Of a stretch of 64,000 nt of DNA, positions 48,455 through 59,047 are shown piece after piece. Each line of letters opens with the position of its first letter. Positions within the stretch are counted from its first letter, which is position 1. The stretch is from Cytospora piceicola. Lineage: Eukaryota; Ascomycota; Sordariomycetes; Diaporthales; Cytosporaceae. The stretch covers positions 744,001 through 808,000 of the forward strand of contig JALQBC010000014.1 of assembly GCA_023375675.1 (NCBI GenBank), read 5' to 3'. The position numbers and the translations under genes are program-made. Below the pieces are notes generated by a model. It was not told where the DNA came from, searched no databases, and was given only the letters and a program-made list of their open reading frames with translations.

Positions 48455-49280
48455 TTGATTGAAGGGTATGGAAGCGGATTGAATAATGTGCATTTTACGA
48501 CTTGATTTCCAGGGGTAGGGGGCGGTAGGGGCATTTTCTTTCCTACGCGCAGAAAGATTCATGCGCCAAAAGAATTTCATTTGACGGTTCGAGAGAGCTG
48601 CCGAGAGCTGCACATAATAGACAGCCAGCCGTAAGGATCCCAACTAGACAACGGTCGCATTCAGGGGAGGGGGGAATGCGAAGCGAAAACAAAAGACACA
48701 GCAAAAAAATGAAATATTAATTGTACCAACATGGGAGGCATGGGGGGAGGCATGCATTCAGGGTGGCTTTTGGTTTCCCCCCCATTCTGCCTACGAGGCA
48801 GCTATAGGCAGGCGAGGCGCAGATAGATTGATAGCGCCAGCATAGGCGATGATGAGGAGAATTGCCAGCCTATTTGTGATGGGAGGTAGGCCTAGGTGGG
48901 CAGACATATGCAGTCATAGAGGGAGCGGGTGGCTCTTACGAAGCCTCAAATTGATTACTGGTGAACAGTGGACAATGGACTACTGTTGACTTGAAGATGA
49001 CCCATACAGTAGTATGGATGGTGTCGTGTGATATGTATACAAAGCGAAAAAGGACATGAAGTTTACATGTTAGTCAAATAGTGTGTGGTAGTCAGGTAGT
49101 GTGTGGTAGTCATGTAGTGTGGCGAAACTGACGGTTGGCTTGCCAAGCAGCGCTGCTCATAGATAAGATAATGAACGGTTCAGGGCTCTTGTGTACTTCG
49201 ACCTTCCTTCTCCAAACTTGCCCATCACAAACGTCGAAACCACCACACGCCGACCAGATCATACGAACAAGATAAAAAAG
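48455..49280. other. intergenic RPB1 - PRCC-like
   Basis: RPB1 3' flank and promoter of the PRCC-like gene. It contains the three-unit repeat at 49071-49122 and G-rich patches; no gene is seen. Confidence 0.55.
49071..49122. repeat. 18-bp tandem repeat, three units
   Basis: Units TAGTCANNTAGTGTGTGG stand head to tail (49071, 49089, 49107); the last is shortened by two bases. They lie 160 bp upstream of the PRCC-like start codon. Confidence 0.85.
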
Positions 49281-50543
49281 ATGGGCCTCGTCGACTACTC
49301 AGACTCCGAATCCGACGGCGACTTCCCCAGCGTTTCGGCACCGCCCTCGAAACCTGCAGCGTCGCAATCCGCTGCCAAACAACAGCCCTTCCAGAAGCTG
49401 GTCGACAAGACGAACCCAGCCAAGATCCTCGTCAACCTGCCCTCAGCTGCCTCCGCTGCGAACGACACATTACCTGCCGATGACAACCCAGCGAAGCGAC
49501 GGAAGATTGGCGCCAGCGCCGGCGGTGGCGGCGGTAGATTCGGTGGCTTCAGCTCCTTTCTACCCGCGCCCAAGGCAACGACGATATCGAGACCGCCGGG
49601 TGGAAGCGGCACTGGCAAGGCCGCGCCGCCGAGGGTCGGGGTGAACTTGAAGACGAGCTCCGAGGCCGCTTTCAGCAGGGATGAAGGCGATGATCGTGCC
49701 GCCGGAGACGGGAACAACTCGACCGGTGAGCTGCCGGCACCCAAGGCATCGGCGCAACCGTCTATACCGGAGGGACAGAAGCCGGCGGACGAGGTGAAAC
49801 TAGTGGGAAATCCTTTGATGTTCAGGCCGCTGTCAGTCGCGAGGAGACCAGGGAAGAAGAACGGTGGTGTCAAGGCAGTTACGAATGCTCCTCCGAAGGC
49901 TGTTGGCACTCAGGGAGCAGCAGCATCAGGTCCACCTACACCGACTGCCACATCTGCACAAAAGGAAACACCACAAGCAGCAGCGCCACCCAAGAGGAAG
50001 AAGGTCTCGCTCTTTTCTATGACGGACGACACACCGTCCGCGGTCGAGGCCGCACCAGAAGAGAGCGTCTCATACGAGCCCGAGTTCAACAGCTACGACA
50101 ACGACATCGCCTTCACAGACGGATACGCATCATACGATACCCACCAGCACCAGCAGCAACACAACACAGGCTACGCGCAGCCACAGGCGCCGACCGGCTC
50201 GTCAGCCGACCCCAACTCGCTCGACTCCATAGCCGACGACCTCAACCTGTCGGCGGCGGCGCGGCGGGAGCTCTTCGGGCGCGGGGGCCCGTCGACGGGC
50301 GACACGGCCCGGTCGGTCATCAACTTCAACCTGGACCAGGAGTACCGGCACAACGAGGAGCTGCGCACGTCGGGCGCGCTCGACTCGCAGAAGCACAACC
50401 CGGTGCGGGCCATCAAGCCCGGCAAGCACAGCCTGCAGCAGCTCGTGAGCCAGGTGCAGAGCCAGCGGGACGCGCTCGAGGACAACTTTGCCAAGAACCG
50501 GTCGACGCAGAAGAGCGCCGGGGCGAAGTACGGGTTCAGGTGA
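49281..50543 (+). CDS. PRCC-like (MAD2B-interacting / splicing-linked) protein
   Basis: Single exon, 420 residues. Orthologue of the PRCC family, whose human member interacts with MAD2B and is found with splicing factors. The N-terminus MGLVDYSDSESDGD is the typical acidic start. The middle is disordered, rich in Pro, Ala, Gly and Lys. The diagnostic C-terminal block (about 375-420) reads KPGKHSLQQLVSQVQSQRDA, then a charged helix, and ends AKYGFR as in the family. The frame is open 90 bp further upstream, but the Met at 49281 begins the conserved segment. Codon use in the last 300 bp is strongly GC-biased. The function in this organism is inferred from the family only. Confidence 0.85.
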   Translation: MGLVDYSDSESDGDFPSVSAPPSKPAASQSAAKQQPFQKLVDKTNPAKILVNLPSAASAANDTLPADDNPAKRRKIGASAGGGGGRFGGFSSFLPAPKATTISRPPGGSGTGKAAPPRVGVNLKTSSEAAFSRDEGDDRAAGDGNNSTGELPAPKASAQPSIPEGQKPADEVKLVGNPLMFRPLSVARRPGKKNGGVKAVTNAPPKAVGTQGAAASGPPTPTATSAQKETPQAAAPPKRKKVSLFSMTDDTPSAVEAAPEESVSYEPEFNSYDNDIAFTDGYASYDTHQHQQQHNTGYAQPQAPTGSSADPNSLDSIADDLNLSAAARRELFGRGGPSTGDTARSVINFNLDQEYRHNEELRTSGALDSQKHNPVRAIKPGKHSLQQLVSQVQSQRDALEDNFAKNRSTQKSAGAKYGFR

Positions 50544-52649
50544 GCCGGGCGGGAGTGGAAATACTTTGGGGGAGAGGGGGGGGGGAGGCGACTCAGGTTA
50601 CGACGCCAGGATTTGGCGTCTCTCCTTTGGTGGGATCGGCTCTGTAGGCGACCATTCATAACATGTCTAGAAACTACCGCGGTGGTATGTGTCCCCTGGG
50701 AAAGCGGCCATAGTGTTTAGCAACACGGTCAAAACTAAACAGATGACTCTTACGGTAGGAGAGGGCCAAACGCTGTGGCCTGTTCGTTGAGATCATACAG
50801 GCTAGCGAGTTCATGAAGACCATCGCTTGCACTCGGCTCAATCGATTTCCCAGACCACAAGCAATAGGCTTCTACTGGTAGTCGCGTTACCAGTTTCGTG
50901 TACTTCTACGGCATTGTGCGGTTGTTCTACTTATCTAAGGGTGAGCCACCGAAGACATAGCTATAAAACAACCTAAGATAGAAGCCATATCTGAGCAGAC
51001 TTGCTGCCGATCAGCCTCAGAGATACTCATAATCTAGCTAATGTGTATGCTTTAACGTATTCCCCCGTCCTTCCCGTGGTATACAAACTTATCCATCTGG
51101 AGCCAGCAACAAAGAAAGACCCAACGCCCCCAATAAAGTCCCATAGTGTCACTTCGGTGAGACGCGAACAATCCCCGCGCCCCCTTATTTCGATCGCCCT
51201 CACACCAGCTCCGTTTGATGCGCATGCTGCTAGCGCCTCGAGAGAGACTTGGCGGCGTGAGCCACCTCAGCCTGCTCAGGTACGCCCCAGGGCAGGGCAG
51301 GGCCCACCCGCATAAGTAGCCAAGAGAGATCTTCGACGGGCGGCGGTGGAGGACGTGGCAGGCTTAAGTGGTTCCCATTTCGGGGTGGGATGGACCGCGG
51401 GCCAAGGCCTCAGACTGTTCTGCTTCCTTCCACGCAAGTGCTCTTGTGGTTGCTCAGCTGTACCCACTGGGACATCGGCGTATGGTGGCAGACAGTGATG
51501 ATTGGCATATCTGGGGAGCTGCTGCGGGGTGAGGGCAGTTGCACTGGCCACGGGTCGCATCTCGCCATAAGCCCTAGGACATTCATGAGGTCCTCTCTTC
51601 GTGGAAACCTCCGATGACCCATCTTCACATCACATGCAACATAAGGAAACAAGGGCTCTCCCCCCCCCTCCCCTATCCATCGTCGATATAGAAAACATGA
51701 TGAGTCCAGCCCGCAATAACCGAGACATCTCCGTGGGCGAATGGCACAGAATTTCTTACCCGAAAGAGGCACGAGAGAATGGGGGCAAGGTGGTACGAGG
51801 TAGCCCCAATAAAGGTTGCTAAGACTCGTTCGTTACAGCTGACAACCTTTGTACGTCGCGAGCTGCTGTGTCAGGCTCGACGCGAGAGCCAAGAGTCTAG
51901 GCTCGGCCTAATTGTTTCGATGGGTTTTGACATTGCACCTCTTGGCTAATTCTTGGCCGGATCTTGGCCGGATCTTGGCAAGGGTTCATGCATGCATGCT
52001 CGGTGGAGCGCGGAAAACCTCAGCAGATTGATGGCACCATCAATGGAGTGGGTGAGTCACATTACATAAGGCTGGTAGGGAAAGGTGTGTATGATATCCA
52101 CGAGCGAGTGAGTGTACGGTAAGTGTTACAACACTTGTTTTCAGAAAATATCGCGGAACTTGGTGGTAGGGTATTCGTCTAAATTGATACTTGCTAGTTT
52201 GTTGACATCGCTGACACGACCTGATTCACCCATTGATATATATACATCCGTCTTCAGTAAAACTCCGAGATACTCCAACAATGACGCCGAAATAAACAAT
52301 CTAACCCGCTGAACTGGCAAAACATGGCTGTATTTGAACACCAGTTACCGAAGTATCAAAGAAACGTTGGCATCGACATCGAATCCTCCAAGCACGTAGT
52401 AGATAACTCCTGGCAGGATGATTTCCACCCTGCTGTTTTTGGTGTTCTTCCGGTTCTGCAAGACAGGTCGTTTCGATTCGTGTGGTGGTCTCGAAAACAA
52501 AACAGGCTTCGGCTGGCCAAAAGACAAGGGCGGCGTAGAGCCGCGGCCGGGCGTTTATGTGTTTGGTTGCTGAGGTGGGCTACTCATATGGACGATCGTT
52601 TCACCCGAAGAGTGCCTCAGTGGTGCCGAGAAGGTGAAGAAACCCTCCA
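50544..52649. other. gene-free stretch
   Basis: No supported gene. It holds short local repeats (CGGATCTTGGC twice near 51957-51980, then CATGCATGCATGC) and a GATTGATGGCACCATCAATG hairpin at about 52026-52045. Open frames of up to 120 codons are unremarkable. Confidence 0.5.
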
Positions 52650-52880
52650 TTAGGCGGCAACCCAGTCACCTTGGTGGTCGCCGGCGTGCTCACCAAAGTG
52701 AACCGGAGCGACCTTCAGCACCTTCATGGTGCTCGTGCCGGAGCTGCTCATGGAGGAGGTTCGCCTCTTGTGGACCTCGACTCCGGCAGGCCTGGGCTGC
52801 TGAGCCTTGGGGAAAGACTCAGACGTGACGGGGCTGAGAGGCAGGAAAGACATCAGAGGAGCAGGGCGGTGAGCAGACAT
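52650..52880 (-). CDS. small hypothetical protein, 76 aa
   Basis: Starts MSAHRPAPLMSFLPLSPVT and ends GDWVAA. The N-terminal half is Pro/Ser-rich. A VHKRRTSSMSSSGTST stretch, a likely phosphorylated basic/Ser patch, is followed by a MKVLKVAPVHFGEHAGDHQGDW tail with a His-Gly-Glu-His core. Small fungal proteins with this kind of tail exist to my recollection, but I cannot name a function. The frame stays open 118 codons further upstream; the Met at 52880 was chosen because that upstream part reads as leader DNA, and a TATATAT sequence lies about 207 bp before it. Confidence 0.6.
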   Translation of the reverse strand: MSAHRPAPLMSFLPLSPVTSESFPKAQQPRPAGVEVHKRRTSSMSSSGTSTMKVLKVAPVHFGEHAGDHQGDWVAA

Positions 52881-53086
52881 CTTGCTGGTTGGTGATTGTA
52901 GTTGTTGGTGATAGTGAGAACGGAAGGTGAGATGGTTCGGAGATGACGTAAAGCTGGTATATGGGCTCGGATGTTTTGTGTCTGAAATCGACTGTTGATG
53001 GTGACTGACTCGGTAGGTTAAACTTGTGATGAAGAACGAGAACAGAGAGAATCTAGTAAAGAGACGTAGGCTGAAGGGGGCGCAAC

Positions 53087-53093
53087 TATATAT
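53087..53093 (-). promoter_or_regulatory. TATATAT, candidate TATA box of the 76-aa gene
   Basis: Lies on the minus strand about 207 bp upstream of the start codon at 52880, within the plausible range for a fungal promoter with a 5' leader. Confidence 0.45.
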
Positions 53094-53422
53094 CCACAAA
53101 CCTGCTTGCCCAATGCGCACTTCGTTCCAATCAATACAATCGCGGTTATCCCGGGCAGTTGTCCACTCACACATCTTGTTTACCTTGTGATATGACACTA
53201 AACCAGTGTCTGGAAGACCGCATCCATCCTGCATACCGAGTATCCTCTGCGCCGAGAACGCTCCTGGCTTGGCATGTGCAAATTGCTAGGCGTAACAGGG
53301 CTCCCAAACCAGCCTGTTCTGGCCTGTTCTGGCCTGCCCTGTCCTGTCCTGCGTGCGCATGTTTCAAATCTGGTAACAAGAAAGAAGAGGCGAAAGACCG
53401 CGGGGCTATTACTTCCCATGGA

Positions 53423-53446
53423 ATCATGATCATGATCATGATCATG
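53423..53446. repeat. hexamer microsatellite (ATCATG)4
   Basis: Four perfect units; the unit contains the self-complementary TGATCA core, so the tract can fold back on itself. Confidence 0.85.
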
Positions 53447-53550
53447 CCCTGGTGCCGTCATTGAGCCCTTTCCCAAGTTGCGCGGTATCGGTATCATGCT
53501 AGTTTCTCCCAGATTCATTGGTATTTTGTTGGCATGTGCTCCATAGCCTT

Positions 53551-53572
53551 CTCTCTCTCTCTCTCTCTCTCT
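53551..53572. repeat. (CT)11 microsatellite
   Basis: Eleven perfect CT units in gene-free DNA. Confidence 0.9.
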
Positions 53573-56500
53573 GCCGGTCTCCCGCCATACCGCTCTGACT
53601 CGGCATTTTCGGCCATTCTCTGCCTGGTCGCTGCTGAGCCCACACGTGGGGGGTGCTATTGGGTCTGGACGAAAGGGAGAGCGCAAAGATGGGCCTTTCT
53701 TATCCCTCGTTATCCGAGGTCCGAAAGCGGGGTAAGGATGTCGTACCAGAGACCCGCGCGGAATGCCGAGCGAAAGGCGAAAGGGGGCGGGAAGCACGCC
53801 ACAACAGCCATCAGCAACATGTGTCGACGATGAGGGTATCGAGAGACACGGCCGACGTCTGATATCGAAAGAGGATTAAAGCACAGGTGGAGAAACACTT
53901 GCGGCTCCGCGAGGAGACAGTTCCAAAAACCCTGGGGTAGAATCTGGGGTAAAGACCAGATGTTCGGAACCCAGCGCCGACGTGATTGGCCAGTGCGGGA
54001 GCAGCAAGAGGATTTCCCGGGTGACTGTTGCGACTTCCCTGTGCCTGACGAACCCAGAAACGCGGCTAGGGCTGGATGGTGTGGACTCCACTTTGGACGT
54101 TCATCCGGCACTTTTGACCTTCAAACGGATGTCTGTTCTGTTCCATAGCCGAGGTGAGCATCTCTCCTTTTTTGGAAGCTCGCCTGCCTGCCCTCCCTGC
54201 CCCCCTTTCCTCTCCTGGCCGGTTGAGTCGACAGTGGCTTGACGCCTGTCAACAACGGCAGCATCTGGATCTGAGGCGCAGTTCCCTCGTGGCTTGTCGG
54301 CAGCTAGGCGCAGGATCTTATCTCAACAGTCAGTCATCTGAGCTGTTGGTGATGTGGCCACGGATGTAGCCGCAAGGGGACGGCAGGAAGCTAACCGGTT
54401 TGATCCTCCCGTCTCGTACGGCCGGCCATTCCTGCCCTTGGCAATTCAGACGGCCTCATATCACCAGGGAACTCCTTGTGGTAGCATGGCGAAGGCTGGA
54501 CTGCCAGAGTCTGGGCTAGGCAACTGGCGGAGCCAAGAGTGACGTCTGATGGCTCTGGAGTCTGCTGCCTGACTGAGACAGCAGAGAAGGTGTTGGCCGG
54601 CACAAACAATGATGCCTAAAATAATAAACGGTGGATATCATCTGCAGTGATTACGCTGCAACATAGTCACGCCGGTGAGTAGCAAGCGCACTGCATCTTG
54701 TACACCTTTCCTGGCATCGTGTACTCTCATGTACCACTTGGACGCCCAGATGGCTACTTACCTGTGCAGGCACTAGCCAGTTACTGGATCTCCGTTTGCT
54801 CACATTTGCGATGTGAGAGACCCATGGACACAGTACCTATTTTAATAACGGCGGACGCAGTCGGGCCATAGCAGACATGTTGGTGATGGACGTTGCATCT
54901 GGACCAGTTGCACGCCGCAACGAGATGACGGCTGAGTATTGCTTGTCCCCTTCCATAGGACGCTTGCTCGATGGCCAACAGTTCAGCCCGTGGAGACGAT
55001 CGTGCGCAGTCTCGTAAGTTGGTGTGGTGATCTTGGGGGCAAGTCTGAAGACACCTGCTTGGCCCCAGTTGCCAACGGGCGACAGAGTGGGTGCAGGTGG
55101 CATTGGACGACCTGTTGGCGATGGCACGCACGAGAAGTAGCACCGATACTCCTTGGTCGAGCATGCCATGATGTTATAATGAGGAACCAACATACTGGGT
55201 CTAGAGGAACGAGTCGATCATACCCCTACGGAGAAGAGGGGTCGTGATACTATTCCAATCTTCAGGCCACGCCACACTGTCGAGAAGTCTTGGAGGCATC
55301 GCCACCTTGGGAAGCCCGCAAGCTCGCTTATGGCGTCTGCAGGCCACTCACTTGGCAGTGATGGGTGCCCGGAAGCGCACCCTGCAGTTGGTGATGGTGC
55401 ATGGGGGCCGATCTCACAGGCATGCAGCTGCCGTCAACAAGAATATGTCACATGCAGGAGGAACCGACGACGACGGGTGGGTATGTCCATCCGTCAGGTA
55501 GTTGGAGCTAGACAGTGGGATGGTCTCTCATCGAGCTATAGGAGGTGTCCAACTGGGGTGGCCCTCCCATGGAGTAACAGGTTGCTGCAGTACTTCAGCT
55601 GGTAGTTGGATGAGGTCTGGTTGTGTACGCCATCTTTTGTCGATGCTACCTGCCGTGTTGGAGGCTTCTGGCCGCAGGATGCAGCCTTGATGGCGTGGTA
55701 CTCTCCCGAGAGGTGGAAGAATGGCACTGAGGTTACTCCAGCATCAAGTTGTTGGGCCGAGGTTTTCGTCAATATGCACGATGGCAGTGCCAACACGAGG
55801 TGAGAACCCGTCCATGGTGCCGAGTCGGAGGGAGTCCGTGATGTGCACACCATATCTGGCCAGTATATCCCCGGCCAAGTGGAGAGGAGGAATGGGCTCG
55901 CAGGCTGCTAGTATGGACAAGGAGGGCAAGATCGGTCAGGAGGACGACCAACATGTTTTGGTCTTGGGCAGGTGTGATGGGAGCAGACAGGCATGGCCTT
56001 CTGATCCTAGTCTTTCCTGTGGCCCATGAGCACTCGGCCTCGTGTGGAGGGGGTCCTCATATCGGAGGCATGTCTGCAGTGTGATGAGTTGCAGCTACAG
56101 CGAACGATGTTGGCATGGCTGCAAGGGACAGGGGAAATATCGGAGGCATCCATCTGTGTGTGGTGAAAGTAGCGTAATCATATTCGCGGGTACTCATCAT
56201 CGGTCGTCTTCGAACTAGCTGGGCACCGCTGCTCCTCTTGACATATTTGGCGGCTAGAATTTCCTTTCTTCCAAGCTTCACATCAGAGCAGCAGTCGAGT
56301 GTGGTCTATCTCGACGTCTCGAATGCAAAGGCGGCTATGGCGACTATGATGTTGCAGAGCAGTTCCCAATGCTCTGGAGGCGCGCGTGTCTTGCGCGTAA
56401 AAATAATATTGATTCGCTTGATCAGCTACAGTGGAGCCCGTCGAGTGTGCCAACATCGAGACGAGGCCATCGCAGACACCGGCCGTGGTGGTTACTTCCG

Positions 56501-58498
56501 TTTCGGCGCCTGGTCCTCGCTCCTGATTGGTCCGAAAGCGCCTCACCAACTTCGCGGCAGGTTCGTCACAATGTCAACAGCCTTTTTGACGCCAAGCGAC
56601 ATTCTCGCTAATGCTACATAACGATCCGTTGAAGAGACGATGTGCTGCAATTGTTTTCCTTTATTGGCCTAGTTGGTTGTCTGCATACGTGCAGGTGAGG
56701 TTGCGAGCGCGGCATGAGGTTGCACTCAGTAAAGTATGTGTGCTGTGGGTTAGCCGCTACCCGCCGGTCTTAGTAGCCAGGGTCGCTAAGTCATGCATAT
56801 CAACTTCGTAGCACGCGGTGATCTTCCCAGCTCAAAACAAAACCCGTCCAGTGCGATTGAGTGTTCCAATTGGACTTCGCAATGTATACAACTCGTCGTT
56901 ATACCTGCGGGATCGGCTCCGGATCGATGATGGCACTATCTGTCAATACCTCCCTTGTTTACAGCGCCTGCTGGGCTGGGGTACCACCTGCGAGAGTCCT
57001 TGAGCAACGGGTTTGATGGATGCTCGGATGCTCGCTTCTCCCCATTAGGTAGGGACCGTCGCATTAGCCGGCGCCAACTGCAGGAACTGAATCCTGCTAA
57101 CATCGGCGAACCAACGTGTGATGCCGATGCGCATATCTTGTTTGGTGGAGACCCGGCTTGACATGGACTACCTGGAGTCTGCTTTGGCGGCATCTGGATA
57201 CAAAGAAAGCTTTGGTGTGTTGGAGAAGATCTCGTCGCAGCTGCGGCCTTGCAGATGACCCAAACGCGCAGTGGGGGTGAGGCTGCGAGGCTTGGGGAGC
57301 TCTGCTGCCGTGGAAGTCATGTCGTTGTCCAATATCAATAAAAAGATACCCGACAAGGATCTGCATCAAGGTGCATCAAACAGAGGTGGAGAGCACGGTT
57401 GCTTATTAGGCCGCATGCGCTGCGGCGTGTATACACAGCAGTCTGCATGAAGTAGCCTGCACTGCCGGCCCAGCCTTGAGGAACGTGGACGTAAACTATC
57501 AGGTACAGCCGTGGCTTTCGAGCACACGTTTGTGAGGATCGACTTGAGATGACGTGTATAGGGAGAGATGAGTAGTGGACTCGATGATAATGGCTATTTG
57601 GTTTTCCGGCGCTCGTGACCTGGCGGATTTCGGGTCCGAGTGAAGACTGGGGCCCGTGGTGGATCATCTCTAGCGTTGGTGGACGCCTCTTCTTGGCCAT
57701 TGAAGGCTGGTGGCGTCCATGAATGACAGTTTGTCAAACCTAGAAAGAATGTCCGTCGAGAGAAAAGGGGAGTTTAGTCAGGTCCTGTGGATGAAGCTAT
57801 TCGATCACTCTGTAGACGGCCAATCTCGTCCAGCCTCGACAATGGGCCTGCTCGGACGCCCGCAGCCTAAAGAGCACTGCGTGCTGCCTAGACGTTACTG
57901 CTTAATGCCGTCAGATACACCTAGCAAGCGTCAGAATGGCTCAGGACTGTCCCTACCTAACCTTGGCATGCCTTGCGTGATATAATCGTGACCGTCAGGT
58001 TCAACTCTATTTATCACGTAGATGATTTGGAAGGCGAGTTGATAGGACGGCCACCGTATTCGTATTGATCAACACAAGCCACGACCTATACGTGTCTGTG
58101 GAGTGACGATGCAGTGTATGTTTGTGGTTTGTCTTTAAGTTGCATATCCTCTCGTATAATACGACGCCATCCCAGGTGCAGCTCTGAAAGCCGCAAACTG
58201 ATGAATTCATGACAATATCGGGGATTGACACTCACAACCCATGCCTTCCGCAGTACTCCCTGCTGTGTACAAACGTATGATTGCATTGGTGGAGTTGATG
58301 AACCAGGGCTCCTACTTGGGTTAAGACTGTTTTCTTCATTGATCTTCATCGCAATAATGGACGAGATATAGATCGTACGATGGTGCCAAATGGTGAGAAA
58401 AGGGATACCTAGAACGACAAGGTCGACAGAAATGGAACTGGAGCAAGATCGAGTCTCGCAGAATGCAGCAGTCGGCTTGGCCTCGACATTGGAAAGCT

Positions 58499-58508
58499 TA
58501 CCTAGGTA
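58499..58508. repeat. TACCTAGGTA palindrome, copy 6
   Basis: Exact copy in the gene-poor region, with a decayed TGCCTAGGTG 30 bp downstream. Confidence 0.8.
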
Positions 58509-59037
58509 CTGTGTAGCGAATGGATCCGCATATGCCTAGGTGTATCTGGGCGTCTCTGGTTGTGAGGCTGCCGAAAGAATGGAGTGGTAGAGGCTAGTAG
58601 AACAAATCGTGTCCATGATATCAGGGAGGGACTCTCGACGGCAGGAGGATGAGATGAAGTGCTTCCAGGGTTGTTCTCGGGTGGAGACTTGCGATGTAGG
58701 ACCCTGGACAGGGGAAGAGTGCCAACGAATGGAAGATGAGATACAGTCGGCCTCTCAGGAACCCGGGGAATAAACCCGGGGGGTCCGTGCAGGCAGGCCA
58801 GTGCATGCCAGTACAGTCGTCAACGAGATGAACGGTGGAAGGAAGGAGAGGGTCGGTTGCATCTCGACGACTCCCAATGGAGTTAGTTGACGTGGGGAAA
58901 AGATGACATGGCGCCCTGGCCAGCAAGATGAGATGGAATTTAAACATAGGAATGTGAGAGGGGCCAGGTAGACAGGAAGATGTTGATATTGATCATGGTA
59001 CGGTTCCAGGTCGAAGGAAGACGATATCCGATCTGGG

Positions 59038-59047
59038 TACCTAGGTA
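59038..59047. repeat. TACCTAGGTA palindrome, copy 7
   Basis: Exact copy extended to GGTACCTAGGTACC, a 14-bp perfect palindrome. Confidence 0.8.
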
